A stretch of 64,000 nt of DNA, from positions 5,332,001-5,396,000 of the forward strand of contig NZ_CP059162.1 of NCBI RefSeq assembly GCF_013466605.1, read 5' to 3'. Below are positions 37,258-46,797 of this stretch, one piece after another (within the stretch, counting starts at the first letter, position 1; the number at the start of each line of letters is the position of its first letter). The notes under the pieces are model-generated. The model was given only the letters and a program-made list of their open reading frames with translations, had not been told where the DNA came from and did not search any database. The position numbers and the translations under genes were made by a program. This DNA comes from Pseudomonas chlororaphis subsp. aurantiaca. Its GTDB lineage: Bacteria > Pseudomonadota > Gammaproteobacteria > Pseudomonadales > Pseudomonadaceae.

Positions 37258-38706
37258 TCAGCGCGCGCGAACCACGTGCTTGATCTCCTGGAACGCCTGC
37301 AATCCCCAAGGCCCCAGCTCGCGGCCGATGCTGCTCTGCTTGTAGCCGCCCCAGGCGGTCTGCGGGAAGATCACCTGCGGTGCGTTGATCCATACCAGCC
37401 CGGCCTGCAGGGCATTGGCGACCCGCTCGGCGCTCTCTACATCGCTGCTGACCACACTGGCCACCAGGCCAAACTCGCTGTCGTTGGCCAGCGCGATGGC
37501 CTCGACCTCGCTGGCGAAACTGCGCACGCAGAGCACCGGACCAAAGATCTCCTCACGCCACAGCGCGCTGTCGAGGGGCACTTCGGTGAAAAGGGTCGGC
37601 CGTATAAAAAAGCCGCGCGCGCGGTCCGCCGGACGCTCGCCGCCACATACCAGCTTGGCCCCGGCACTCAGCCCGCGATCGATATGGCCCAGCACTCGCT
37701 GGTATTGCGCCTGGTTGACCAGCGCGCCCATCTCCACCTCCGGATCGAAAGGGTCCGCCACCCGAATCGCCTCGGCCCGCGCCTTGAGACGCAGCAAGAA
37801 CTCGTCGGCCAGTTCGTCGGCCACCAGCACCCGGCTGGTGGCGGAGCACATCTGCCCGGCGTTGAAAAAACCGCCGCCACAGGCCAGCTCCACCGCCAGT
37901 TCGAGATCGGCATCCGCCAGCACCAGCAGCGAAGATTTGCCACCCAGTTCCAGGCTCACGCCCTTGACCGTCTCCGCCGCGCGCTGCATGACCTGGACCC
38001 CGACCGCATTGCTGCCGGTGAAGGAAATTTTCGCCACCCGTGGATCGGCCGCCAGCGGCGCGCCCACCGCCAGTCCGGTGCCGCAGACCAGGTTGAACAC
38101 ACCCTTGGGCAGGCCGCTCCGGTCGATGATCGCCGCCAGTTCCAGCTCCGGCAGCGGCGTGACTTCCGAGGGCTTGAGCACCACGCTGCAACCGGCGGCC
38201 AGGGCCGGCGCGAGCTTCCAGGCGGTGGTGACCATCGGGAAATTCCAGGGCACGATCAGGCCGACCACGCCACAGGGTTCACGCCGCACACGGGCGCTGA
38301 AATCATCGCTGGGCAACGGCACGTCACGGTCCTGGGCGGCATCCAGGCCCTCGGCCAGCCCCGCGTAGTACTCGAAGGTGGCAATCACATCGTCGACGTC
38401 GATGGCCGCTTCGAATTGCGGCTTGCCGTTGTTGCTCGACTGCAGGTGCATCAGGCGCTCACGGCGCTCGGCGACCCCGGCGGCGATCCGCCGCAACACC
38501 GCGCCACGCTCGGCACCGCTGGCCGCGGCCCACTGCGCCAGCCCGGCCTGGGCGGCCGTCACCGCCTGCTCGACGCTGTGCCGGTCGCCGCCAGCGACCA
38601 GCGCCAATGGTTCTTCGGTGGAGGGATTGATCACTGGCAGCCGTTCGCTGCCGGCACGCCACTGACCGTCGATGTAGAGGCCGTTCAACAGGTTTGCCTG
38701 GCTCAT
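37258..38706 (-). CDS. NAD(P)+-dependent aldehyde dehydrogenase
   Basis: A 482-residue cytoplasmic aldehyde dehydrogenase. Catalytic C287 is in NAGQMCSATSR, general base E253 in SLELGGKS, N155 in PWNFP, and the NAD-binding FTGSNAVG loop follows. Closest in style to betaine-aldehyde and amino-aldehyde dehydrogenases. Its start overlaps the stop of the upstream decarboxylase gene by 4 bp (ATGA), so it probably oxidises the aldehyde that enzyme releases; if the decarboxylase is AruI-like, that would be 4-guanidinobutyraldehyde. Confidence 0.92.
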   Translation of the reverse strand: MSQANLLNGLYIDGQWRAGSERLPVINPSTEEPLALVAGGDRHSVEQAVTAAQAGLAQWAAASGAERGAVLRRIAAGVAERRERLMHLQSSNNGKPQFEAAIDVDDVIATFEYYAGLAEGLDAAQDRDVPLPSDDFSARVRREPCGVVGLIVPWNFPMVTTAWKLAPALAAGCSVVLKPSEVTPLPELELAAIIDRSGLPKGVFNLVCGTGLAVGAPLAADPRVAKISFTGSNAVGVQVMQRAAETVKGVSLELGGKSSLLVLADADLELAVELACGGGFFNAGQMCSATSRVLVADELADEFLLRLKARAEAIRVADPFDPEVEMGALVNQAQYQRVLGHIDRGLSAGAKLVCGGERPADRARGFFIRPTLFTEVPLDSALWREEIFGPVLCVRSFASEVEAIALANDSEFGLVASVVSSDVESAERVANALQAGLVWINAPQVIFPQTAWGGYKQSSIGRELGPWGLQAFQEIKHVVRAR

Positions 38707-40340
38707 GCTTGCACCGCCCGCATCCAGCCGGCCTGGTCGATTTCGATCAGGGTCGGGCCCTGGCGATCGCTGGCCGTGCGCAGCGCATCGCGCAATCCGT
38801 CGACGCTGTCGATGGCCTGGGCGGCGCAGCCCAGGGCCTTGGCCACGCCGACGAAGTCCGGCGTGTAGATGTCCACGCCCACCGGCTCGATGTCGCGGTT
38901 GACCATGTATTTCTTGATCTCTTCATAGCCCTGGTTATTCCACAGCAGCACGATGACCGGTGTGCGCGCTTCCACCGCGCAGGCCAGTTCCGACAGGGTG
39001 AACTGCAGGCCGCCGTCGCCGATCAGGCACGCCACCGGCCCCCGGGCATTGCGCTCGGAAGCACCGCCGAGCCAGGCGCCGATCGCCGCCGGCAAGGCAT
39101 AACCCAAGGTGCCGTAGCCGGTCGAGGAGTTGAACCAGCGGCGCGGACGCTCGGGGTTGAAGGTCAGGTTGCCGCTGTACACCGGCTGCGTGGAGTCGCC
39201 GACGATGACGATCTCGGGCAACTCCTGCACTACGGTTTCGAGGAACAGCGTCTGCGCCCGTGTCGGCGCGTCCCACTGCTGCTCCAGAGCGTTGCGCAAG
39301 GCAGCGGCGCGGGCCGTGCCCCAGGCAGTGTCGCGCTCGCTCAGCGATTGTTTGCCCAGTTCGGCCAGCAGGGCCTCTGTTGCGCTGTGCGCGTCGGCCA
39401 CCAGCGCCACTTTCGGCGGGTAGTTGCGCACGGTCTGGTCAGGGTCGATGTCGATGCGCAGCAGGGCGCCCGGAATCTCGAAGCCACCGGCGAAGGTCAC
39501 GTCGTAGTCGGTTTCGGCCAGTTCGGTGCCGATGGCCAGGACCACGTCGGCATCGGCCACCAGGGCGCGGGTCGCCACCAGCGACTGGGTCGAACCGATC
39601 AGCAGCGGGTGCCGCGACGGCAGCATGCCCTTGGCATTGATGGTCAGGGCCACGGGGGCCTGGAGCAATTCGGCGAGGCGGGTCAGGGACGCGGCGGCAT
39701 CGATCGCGCCGCCACCGGCGAGGATCAGCGGGCGCCGGGCGCCCGCCAGCAACTGGCTCATCCGGGCTATCGCGGCGGGCTCGGCGCCGGCCCGGGCGAT
39801 GCTCACCGGCTCGCTGTCGAGCAGCTCATCGGCCTCCTCCACCAGCACGTCGAGGGGGATTTCGATGTGCACCGGGCGCGGGCGGCCAGCCTGGAACAGC
39901 GCGAAGGCGCGGGCCAGCACGCCCGGCAGTTCCGCCGCGGACATCAGAGTATGGGAGAACGCCGCCACGCCACCCACCAGGGCGCCCTGGTTCGGCAGTT
40001 CGTGCAGCTTGCCGCGACCGCCGCCGAGCTGGCTGCGCGACTGCACGCTGGAGATCACCAGCATCGGAATCGAGTCGGCATAGGCCTGGCCCATGGCGGT
40101 GGTGATGTTGGTCATCCCCGGGCCGGTGATAATGAAGCACACCCCCGGCTTGCCGCTGGTGCGGGCATAACCGTCGGCCATGAATCCGGCGCCCTGCTCG
40201 TGACGCGGCGTGACATGCCGGATGCTCGAACGGGCCAGGCCGCGATACAGCTCGACGGTGTGCACCCCGGGAATGCCGAAGACCTGCTCGACGCCATAAC
40301 CTTCGAGTAACTTGACCAACACTTCGCCGCACGTCGCCAT
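38703..40340 (-). CDS. ThDP-dependent 2-oxoacid decarboxylase, AruI-like (2-ketoarginine decarboxylase?)
   Basis: A 545-residue thiamine-diphosphate enzyme of the acetolactate-synthase/decarboxylase class. The activating Glu is in RHEQGAGFMADGYAR; the ThDP-Mg motif is GDGGLQFTLSE...LLWNN. The start MATCGEVLVKLLEGYGVEQV is taken at the ATG before the conserved region, 25 codons inside the longest frame. Together with the ALDH it forms a two-step aldehyde route; the best-known match is AruI of the arginine transaminase pathway. The matching transaminase AruH is not adjacent, so the substrate assignment is a hypothesis; another branched or guanidino 2-oxoacid is possible. Divergent from a LysR gene that likely controls it. 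Confidence 0.82.
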   Translation of the reverse strand: MATCGEVLVKLLEGYGVEQVFGIPGVHTVELYRGLARSSIRHVTPRHEQGAGFMADGYARTSGKPGVCFIITGPGMTNITTAMGQAYADSIPMLVISSVQSRSQLGGGRGKLHELPNQGALVGGVAAFSHTLMSAAELPGVLARAFALFQAGRPRPVHIEIPLDVLVEEADELLDSEPVSIARAGAEPAAIARMSQLLAGARRPLILAGGGAIDAAASLTRLAELLQAPVALTINAKGMLPSRHPLLIGSTQSLVATRALVADADVVLAIGTELAETDYDVTFAGGFEIPGALLRIDIDPDQTVRNYPPKVALVADAHSATEALLAELGKQSLSERDTAWGTARAAALRNALEQQWDAPTRAQTLFLETVVQELPEIVIVGDSTQPVYSGNLTFNPERPRRWFNSSTGYGTLGYALPAAIGAWLGGASERNARGPVACLIGDGGLQFTLSELACAVEARTPVIVLLWNNQGYEEIKKYMVNRDIEPVGVDIYTPDFVGVAKALGCAAQAIDSVDGLRDALRTASDRQGPTLIEIDQAGWMRAVQA

Positions 40341-40370
40341 GTCTTGCCCTTCTTGTTCGCTTGATACGGT

Positions 40371-40401
40371 GTGCCTGGCTGGCCGCTGCATGGCCAGGCA
40401 C
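40371..40401. promoter_or_regulatory. 9-bp inverted repeat between the decarboxylase and LysR genes
   Basis: GTGCCTGGC (40371-40379) and GCCAGGCAC (40393-40401) are perfect complements spaced by 13 nt in the divergent promoter region. It could be the LysR binding site or a leader stem of the decarboxylase mRNA, whose start is 30 nt away. Confidence 0.4.
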
Positions 40402-40478
40402 GGGGAAGGCGTCATTGGAACGGGTCGCGTGTAGCGGGAACAATGGATAAAAAGTCATACTAGCCATGTCCTCACGTC

Positions 40479-41375
40479 ATGCCTTGGCCCTTTATGAAAC
40501 GCCTCCCGCCCTTGCCCGCGCTGCACACCTTTCTGATCACCGCGCGCTGCTGCAACTTCACCCATGCGGCCGAACAGTTGCATATCACCCAGGGCGCGGT
40601 GAGCCGGCAGATCGCCGGCCTGGAGAGTCACCTGGGTTATGCCTTGTTCCAGCGCCAGGCCCGCGGCCTGAGCCTGACGAGCGAAGGACGGGAATGGCTA
40701 CCACGGGTGGAACAGGTGTTCGGCCTGATCAGCGAGGGGGTGGAACAGGTCGGGGTGAACCGCGACACCCTGCAACTCAAGGCGTCCACCTGCGTGATGC
40801 GCTGGTTGTTGCCGCGCCTGATGCAGTGGCAGAAAGAGCGGCCGGACGTGCCCGTGCGACTGACCACCACGGTGCAGCACGGCGTGGACTTCAGCCGCGA
40901 ACGGTTCGACGCCGCGGTGATCTATGGCGCCCCGCCCCCCGCCACCCTCGGCGCCTACCACCTGTTCGACGAACAGCTGACGCCGGTGTGTTCACCTGCA
41001 TTGCTCGAAGGGGCGATACCGCTCAAGACCCCGGCCGACCTGCAGCAACACATGCTGCTGCATCCGACCCTGGATACCCATGACTGGAATACCTGGTTGA
41101 AAGCCTCGGGAACGGTGCTGAACAACATCGGCAAGGGCCAGCATTTCGAAACCCTGGACCTGGCGATGTCGGTGGCCTCCCAGGGGACGGGAATGGCCAT
41201 TGGCGATTGGGCATTGATCGGCGAAGACCTGAGCGCCGGGCGGCTGGTCATGCCATTTGAATTGAAGGTGCGCACCGGCCTGGGCTACTACCTGGTCCAC
41301 CCCGACCGGTCAGCGCCGTCGCCGCAGTTGCGGGCCTTGCTGGACTGGCTGGTGGAACAGGCCCGGGCACGATAA
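40479..41375 (+). CDS. LysR-family regulator (GcvA-like)
   Basis: A ~298-residue LysR regulator. The winged helix-turn-helix is at the N-terminus (LPALHTFLITARCCNFTHAA, then LHITQGAVSRQIAGLE) and the effector domain follows (LQLKASTCVMRWLLPRL; YHLFDEQLTPVCSP). The true start may be the ATG five codons in (40494, MKRLPPLPALH), which fits the family better; neither has a clear ribosome-binding site. Divergent from the decarboxylase/ALDH operon, its probable target. Confidence 0.9.
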   Translation: MPWPFMKRLPPLPALHTFLITARCCNFTHAAEQLHITQGAVSRQIAGLESHLGYALFQRQARGLSLTSEGREWLPRVEQVFGLISEGVEQVGVNRDTLQLKASTCVMRWLLPRLMQWQKERPDVPVRLTTTVQHGVDFSRERFDAAVIYGAPPPATLGAYHLFDEQLTPVCSPALLEGAIPLKTPADLQQHMLLHPTLDTHDWNTWLKASGTVLNNIGKGQHFETLDLAMSVASQGTGMAIGDWALIGEDLSAGRLVMPFELKVRTGLGYYLVHPDRSAPSPQLRALLDWLVEQARAR

Positions 41376-41379
41376 CCCT

Positions 41380-41509
41380 GTAGCCGCTGGCGCAGCCTGC
41401 GATCGAGCACGTAACGGTCGTAATCCGGTCAACACGTTGTACCTGCAAAAACGCGGTGTCTGGTTTTACGACTGCTACGCAGCCGATCGCAGCCTTCGGC
41501 AGCGGCTAC
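41380..41509. repeat. REP doublet / REPIN copy 2, longer variant
   Basis: GTAGCCGCTGGCGCAGCCTGCGATCG at the left and CGATCGCAGCCTTCGGCAGCGGCTAC at the right are inverted arms about 130 bp apart end to end, the same family as the copies at 23947 and 58052. The spacer differs from those copies. Confidence 0.82.
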
Positions 41510-41516
41510 AGGCGTC

Positions 41517-42131
41517 TCAGTAACCGACCGTGAAACGCTGGCGGGAGTGCTTCGGTGTTTCCAGCTCATCGATCATGGCGATGGCGTAGTCGGCGAAGGT
41601 GATCCAGCTCTTGCCTTCGGCGCTCACCAGCAGATGGTCCTGGCCGAGGCGCAACTGCCCCCGGCGCTCGCCTTCGACGAACTCCGCCGATGGCGACAGG
41701 AAGGTCCAGTCCAGCTCTTTCTCCTGGCGCAGGGTATCGAGGAACACGCTGCCGGCACTGGCTTCAGCCTTGTACTCATCCGGAAAACCGGCGGCGTCGA
41801 TCACCCGGCTACCGTCGGGCAACAGCAACGAACCGGCACCGCCCACCACCAGCAGGCGTTTGACGCCGGCCTTTTTCACCGGATCGATCACGGCCTTGGG
41901 CGCGATGGTGGAAAAGTGCGCCGCGCTGATCACCGCATCGTGACCGGCGACCGCGGCCTGCAACGCTGCGCTGTCCAGCACGTCGACCGCCTTGCTCACC
42001 ACACCGGCGCGATTGCCGATTTTCGCCGGGTTACGGGCAATCGCGGTGACGCTGTGACCACGACGCAGGGCTTCTTCCAGCAGTTGGCTACCGGCACGAC
42101 CGGTGGCACCAATGATTGCGATCTTGCTCAT
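41517..42131 (-). CDS. NAD(P)-binding NmrA/atypical SDR-like protein
   Basis: A 204-residue Rossmann-fold protein with GATGRAGSQLLEEALRRGH (8-26), the nucleotide-binding glycine motif, and LLVVGGAGSLLLPDG in the middle. It matches the short atypical-SDR group (COG2910) of putative NADH-flavin reductases and biliverdin-reductase-like proteins. The canonical YxxxK pair of classical SDRs is not visible. It lies 76 nt downstream of the MBL-fold gene on the same strand, so the two may be co-transcribed; a LysR gene is divergent from the pair. Confidence 0.86.
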   Translation of the reverse strand: MSKIAIIGATGRAGSQLLEEALRRGHSVTAIARNPAKIGNRAGVVSKAVDVLDSAALQAAVAGHDAVISAAHFSTIAPKAVIDPVKKAGVKRLLVVGGAGSLLLPDGSRVIDAAGFPDEYKAEASAGSVFLDTLRQEKELDWTFLSPSAEFVEGERRGQLRLGQDHLLVSAEGKSWITFADYAIAMIDELETPKHSRQRFTVGY

Positions 42132-42207
42132 GACAGTTCTCCAGTTCCGATAAGTGACGTAAAGCCTTACAGGGAATGCCCCCGCGCCAGACGTGGGGAC
42201 GGTCGAT

Positions 42208-43092
42208 TCACCACTTCATTTCGCCCTTGGCGACCTTGGCGCTCAGCTCCAGGGAGCTGTCCTCGCCCAGGTCCGGGTAACGCTTTTTCATCGCCGCGAT
42301 CAGTTCGGCGGAGTCCTTGGCCTTGGCGGTTTCTTCATCGAAGGCCTTGATGTAGTCGGCGGTGAAACGCACAGGAGCCAGGGAGCGAGCGCTTTCACCG
42401 AGGTAATGGCCCGGTACCACGGTCTGGGGTTTCAGCGCGGCGATGGTGTCCAGGGTGGTCAGCCAGTCCTTGTGGGATTGCGCGGTCTGGGTGTCGGCCA
42501 TCCACACATGGATGTTTTCCGCCACCACCACACCACCGACGACCGCCTTGATCGACGGGATCCAGACGAAGGTGCGGTCCGGTTGCTTGCCGTCCAGGCC
42601 GATGATGTCCAGCTTCTGCCCTTCCAGGGTCAGGCTGTGGCCCTCGAGCACGCTTGGCACTATGGTCTTGGCCGGCACGTCGGCGCCCATTTTCGGGCCC
42701 CAGAACGCGAGCTTGCCGTCGACCGTGGCCTTGATGTGCTCGACGGTCGGCTGCGACGCCACGACCTTGGCCTTGGGGAAGGCCCGGGTGATGGTGTCCA
42801 GGCCGAAGTAGTAGTCCGGGTCACCGTGGCTGATGTAGATGGTGGTCAGTTGCTTGCCGCTGGCGCGGATCTTTTCCACCAGTTGCTCGGCCTGGGACTT
42901 GCCGAACTGCGCATCCACCAGGATCGCTTCCTTCTTGCCGCTGACCAGCACCGAAGTCACCGGGAAGATCGCCGCGGTACCCGGGTTGTACACATCCAGG
43001 CTCAGGGCCGGCTCGACGGCGGCGGCATGGGCGGCGAAACCCAGGGTGGCGGTCGCCAGCAGCAGGCGCTTGAGTGAGGTGAATCCGATCAT
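42208..43092 (-). CDS. Exported metallo-beta-lactamase-fold protein with altered HxHxDH motif
   Basis: A 294-residue protein with a signal peptide (SLKRLLLATATLGFAAHAAA, about 6-25), so periplasmic. The fold is metallo-beta-lactamase: ILVDAQFGKSQAEQL, TTIYISHGDPDYYFGLD, and a late VVPGHYLGESARS. The metal motif HxHxDH is changed to H89-G-D91-P-D93-Y94: the second His is Asp and the third is Tyr. This may be a natural subgroup with one metal or another ligand set. The start is the ATG giving MIGFTSLKR; 25 extra upstream residues lack a signal-like pattern. The divergent LysR gene at 43223 is the likely regulator. Confidence 0.88.
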   Translation of the reverse strand: MIGFTSLKRLLLATATLGFAAHAAAVEPALSLDVYNPGTAAIFPVTSVLVSGKKEAILVDAQFGKSQAEQLVEKIRASGKQLTTIYISHGDPDYYFGLDTITRAFPKAKVVASQPTVEHIKATVDGKLAFWGPKMGADVPAKTIVPSVLEGHSLTLEGQKLDIIGLDGKQPDRTFVWIPSIKAVVGGVVVAENIHVWMADTQTAQSHKDWLTTLDTIAALKPQTVVPGHYLGESARSLAPVRFTADYIKAFDEETAKAKDSAELIAAMKKRYPDLGEDSSLELSAKVAKGEMKW

Positions 43093-43222
43093 GTGCAGCT
43101 CCGATGGTCTGTCGGCCGTAAGTGGCCATGGGTAGGTGGCGATGGAGATGAAGCTTAGTTGCCGCACTCGTTACAAAAAATGCGATGCTTGGACATAGTT
43201 TGTTTCTGAAAGCGGGCAAATC

Positions 43223-44128
43223 ATGGATCGTCTTCAAGCAATGCGCGTCTTCGTCACCGTAGTCGACCTTGGCAGCCAGTCGGCCGCCGCCGACCACCTG
43301 GACCTCTCGCGGCCGGTGGTTTCGCGCTATCTGGCGGAGCTGGAGGACTGGGTCGGCGCCCGGCTGATGCATCGCACCACCCGCAAGCTGAGCCTGACCG
43401 CGGCGGGCACCGAGATCCTGCCCCGCTGCCGGCAGATGCTCGAGTTGTCGACGGACATGCAGGCCGCCGTCAGCGAACCCGACGACGCGCCCCGCGGCTT
43501 GCTGCGCATCAGCGTCAGCACCTCGTTCGGCCAGGCCCAGCTGGCCGATGCCATGGCCACCTACGTCAAGCGTTACCCTGGCGTCAGCATCGACCTGCAG
43601 ATGCTCGACCGCACGGTGAACCTGGTGGACGAGCGCATCGACCTGGCGATCCGTACCAGCAACGACCTGGACCCGAACCTGATCGCCCGGCGGCTGACGG
43701 TATGCCGCTCGGTGATCTGCGCCTCCCCGGCCTATCTGCGCGAGCACCCGGCACCACAACGGGTCGAGGAACTCAGCCAGCACAACTGCCTGACCCACTC
43801 CTATTTCGGCAAGAGCCTGTGGCATTTCGAGCAGGACGGCGAACAGGTTTCGGTACCGGTACAGGGCAATATCAGCGCCAACGAAGCCAGCACCCTGTTG
43901 CGCGCGACCATGGCCGGGGCCGGCGTGGCCATGCTGCCCAGCTACCAGGCCGGCGTGCATATCCACAGCGGCGAACTGGTGCGCCTGCTGCCCCATGCCG
44001 AACCCCGGCAAATGAACATGTACGCGGTCTACGCCTCGCGCAAACACATGCCGGCGGCCCTGCGCAGCATGCTGGATTTCCTGGTGCTGCGTTTCCCCGA
44101 GGAGCCGGAGTGGGACAAGGGCCTTTAA
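43223..44128 (+). CDS. LysR-family transcriptional regulator
   Basis: A 301-residue LysR regulator: N-terminal winged helix (MDRLQAMRVFVTVVDLGSQS, LSRPVVSRYLAELEDWVGAR) and a substrate-binding domain (LLRISVSTSFGQAQLADAMA; YLREHPAPQRVEEL). This is the CrgA/DsdC-like subgroup that commonly regulates a divergent gene, here the MBL-fold protein 130 bp away. Confidence 0.93.
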   Translation: MDRLQAMRVFVTVVDLGSQSAAADHLDLSRPVVSRYLAELEDWVGARLMHRTTRKLSLTAAGTEILPRCRQMLELSTDMQAAVSEPDDAPRGLLRISVSTSFGQAQLADAMATYVKRYPGVSIDLQMLDRTVNLVDERIDLAIRTSNDLDPNLIARRLTVCRSVICASPAYLREHPAPQRVEELSQHNCLTHSYFGKSLWHFEQDGEQVSVPVQGNISANEASTLLRATMAGAGVAMLPSYQAGVHIHSGELVRLLPHAEPRQMNMYAVYASRKHMPAALRSMLDFLVLRFPEEPEWDKGL

Positions 44129-44224
44129 AACCCGATAAGACCGCTGAATACCCCGTCAACACGCTGCCCGCGACCTGGCCGGCGACCATGGCTGATCCAT
44201 ATGGCTGATCTATGCTGATAACAG

Positions 44225-44246
44225 TACCCCCACAAGCGCAGGGGTA
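44225..44246 (+). promoter_or_regulatory. Short hairpin before the 58-aa protein gene
   Basis: TACCCC and GGGGTA (44225-44230, 44241-44246) pair around a 10-nt loop, 20 nt before the ATG at 44267, just upstream of GAGGTG. It could influence translation. Confidence 0.3.
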
Positions 44247-44266
44247 TTCGTTCAGAGGTGTTTGCC

Positions 44267-44443
44267 ATGAACATCAAAACAAGAAGATACCTGGCCATTT
44301 TCGTCACCTGCACCGCGACCCTGGCGCTGTACGGAACAGCGGCCTATCGCGTCGAACAGGCCCGGCAACAGCCCCGTGTCTATGCCAGCTGCAACGTCGA
44401 CCAGTGCATCCCGCACACCGCGACCCTCAACTCCCTGAAATGA
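44267..44443 (+). CDS. Small single-helix membrane or secreted protein (58 aa)
   Basis: A 58-residue protein: basic start MNIKTRRY, a hydrophobic helix YLAIFVTCTATLALYGTAAY (8-27), then a short hydrophilic tail with two Cys (YASCNVDQC) that could form a disulphide if periplasmic. GAGGTG lies 8 nt before the ATG. No family recognised; small proteins of this kind occur widely in Pseudomonas. It is convergent with pobR, 15 nt apart. Confidence 0.6.
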   Translation: MNIKTRRYLAIFVTCTATLALYGTAAYRVEQARQQPRVYASCNVDQCIPHTATLNSLK

Positions 44444-44458
44444 TGCAGGCGCGCGGCG

Positions 44459-45349
44459 TCACTGTTCGTGATCGCTCTTCAAGCGGTCGCGGAAAGCCTT
44501 GGGCGAGATCCCGACCCGGCGACGGAACAACCGGGTGAAGTTGGTGGGATCGGAAAACCCCAGGGTGTCGGAAATCTCGTAGATGGTCATGCTGGTGTAG
44601 GTCAGCAGGCGCTTGGCCTCCAGCAGCTGGCGTTCATGCATGATCTGCAGGGCCGGCTGGCCCGCCAGTTCACGGCAGGTGCCATTGAGGTGGGAAACGG
44701 AAATCCCCAGCTTGTGCGCCAGGTCCTCGACCTTCACATGCTCGCGATAGTGGTTTTCCACCAGCTGGATATACCCATTGAAATACTCCCGTGCCCGCTG
44801 CGGCCGCTGGCTGGCGCTGCGGCGCCGGATCGCCTGGCGGCTGACCCACACCATGATCACGCTGACCAGCGAATGCATGAGCATTTCCCGCGCCGGCTCA
44901 CGCCCCTGGTACTCGTTCTGCAACGCGGCAAACAGACTGTTCAGGTAGTCGCCGTCGGTGCCCGCCGGGTAGCTCTCGGCCACGGCCAGGGCATTCACCG
45001 AGTGCCCCAGCTGGGCTTGCAGATGGGCCATCAAGGGCGCCGCCAGGGTCACCACATAACCGTCGATGTCTTCGGAAAAACGAAAGCCATGCACCGACAG
45101 GGCCGGCAGGATCTGTAGCGCCGACTCCCCCAGCAGCGTGCGCTGGCCTTCGATCTCCAGCTCGGCCTGCCCGCGATGCACGAACAGCAGCTGACACAGA
45201 TCGGCATGCCGATGCGGCTTGATTTCCCAATGGTGCTCGCGGCTGCGCTTGGAAATGGTTTCGCAGTGCAGCAGGTCCGGCGTCGGCCAGTCGAGGCTTT
45301 CCCCGTAGAGTTTGAACACCGGAATTGAAGGCAAGGCAGGCTTATTCAT
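44459..45349 (-). CDS. pobR: PobR, AraC-family activator of pobA
   Basis: A 296-residue AraC-type regulator with an N-terminal cupin (HHWEIKPHRHADLCQLLFVH, about 39-58) and two C-terminal helix-turn-helices (VEDLAHKLGISVSHLNGTCR and IYEISDTLGFSDPTNFTRLF). It is divergent from pobA, as known for the AraC-type PobR of Pseudomonas, which activates pobA with 4-hydroxybenzoate. The 177-bp region between them contains repeated TTCAC elements that may be its sites. The PobR of Acinetobacter is an unrelated IclR-type protein. Confidence 0.92.
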   Translation of the reverse strand: MNKPALPSIPVFKLYGESLDWPTPDLLHCETISKRSREHHWEIKPHRHADLCQLLFVHRGQAELEIEGQRTLLGESALQILPALSVHGFRFSEDIDGYVVTLAAPLMAHLQAQLGHSVNALAVAESYPAGTDGDYLNSLFAALQNEYQGREPAREMLMHSLVSVIMVWVSRQAIRRRSASQRPQRAREYFNGYIQLVENHYREHVKVEDLAHKLGISVSHLNGTCRELAGQPALQIMHERQLLEAKRLLTYTSMTIYEISDTLGFSDPTNFTRLFRRRVGISPKAFRDRLKSDHEQ

Positions 45350-45395
45350 AACTGCAATCCAGGCCTCTGGGTGACGGGCGATAATCGCACCGATT

Positions 45396-45454
45396 GGTGA
45401 AATGAACAGGTATCGGCTCAGTTTTCACCTTCAACTGACAGCTTCACAAGTGAA
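45396..45454. promoter_or_regulatory. Candidate PobR operators
   Basis: GGTGAAA (45396-45402) pairs with TTTTCACC (45422-45429), and TTCACAAGTGAA (45443-45454) is a perfect 12-bp palindrome. The shared word GTGAA/TTCAC recurs four times in 60 bp between pobR and pobA. Assignment to PobR is by position. Confidence 0.45.
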
Positions 45455-45505
45455 AAATGCAGGCACTCGAAACATAAAAATCACTCAGCGAACCTGTTCG
45501 CGTGA

Positions 45506-46720
<1,215 letters not shown>

Positions 46721-46797
46721 GAACCTATCGAGTACACTGGCGAGCATTCCCGCTCGCCTTGCACCTTGCGGGTCAATCACTGCCCGCAGGTTCTTTC

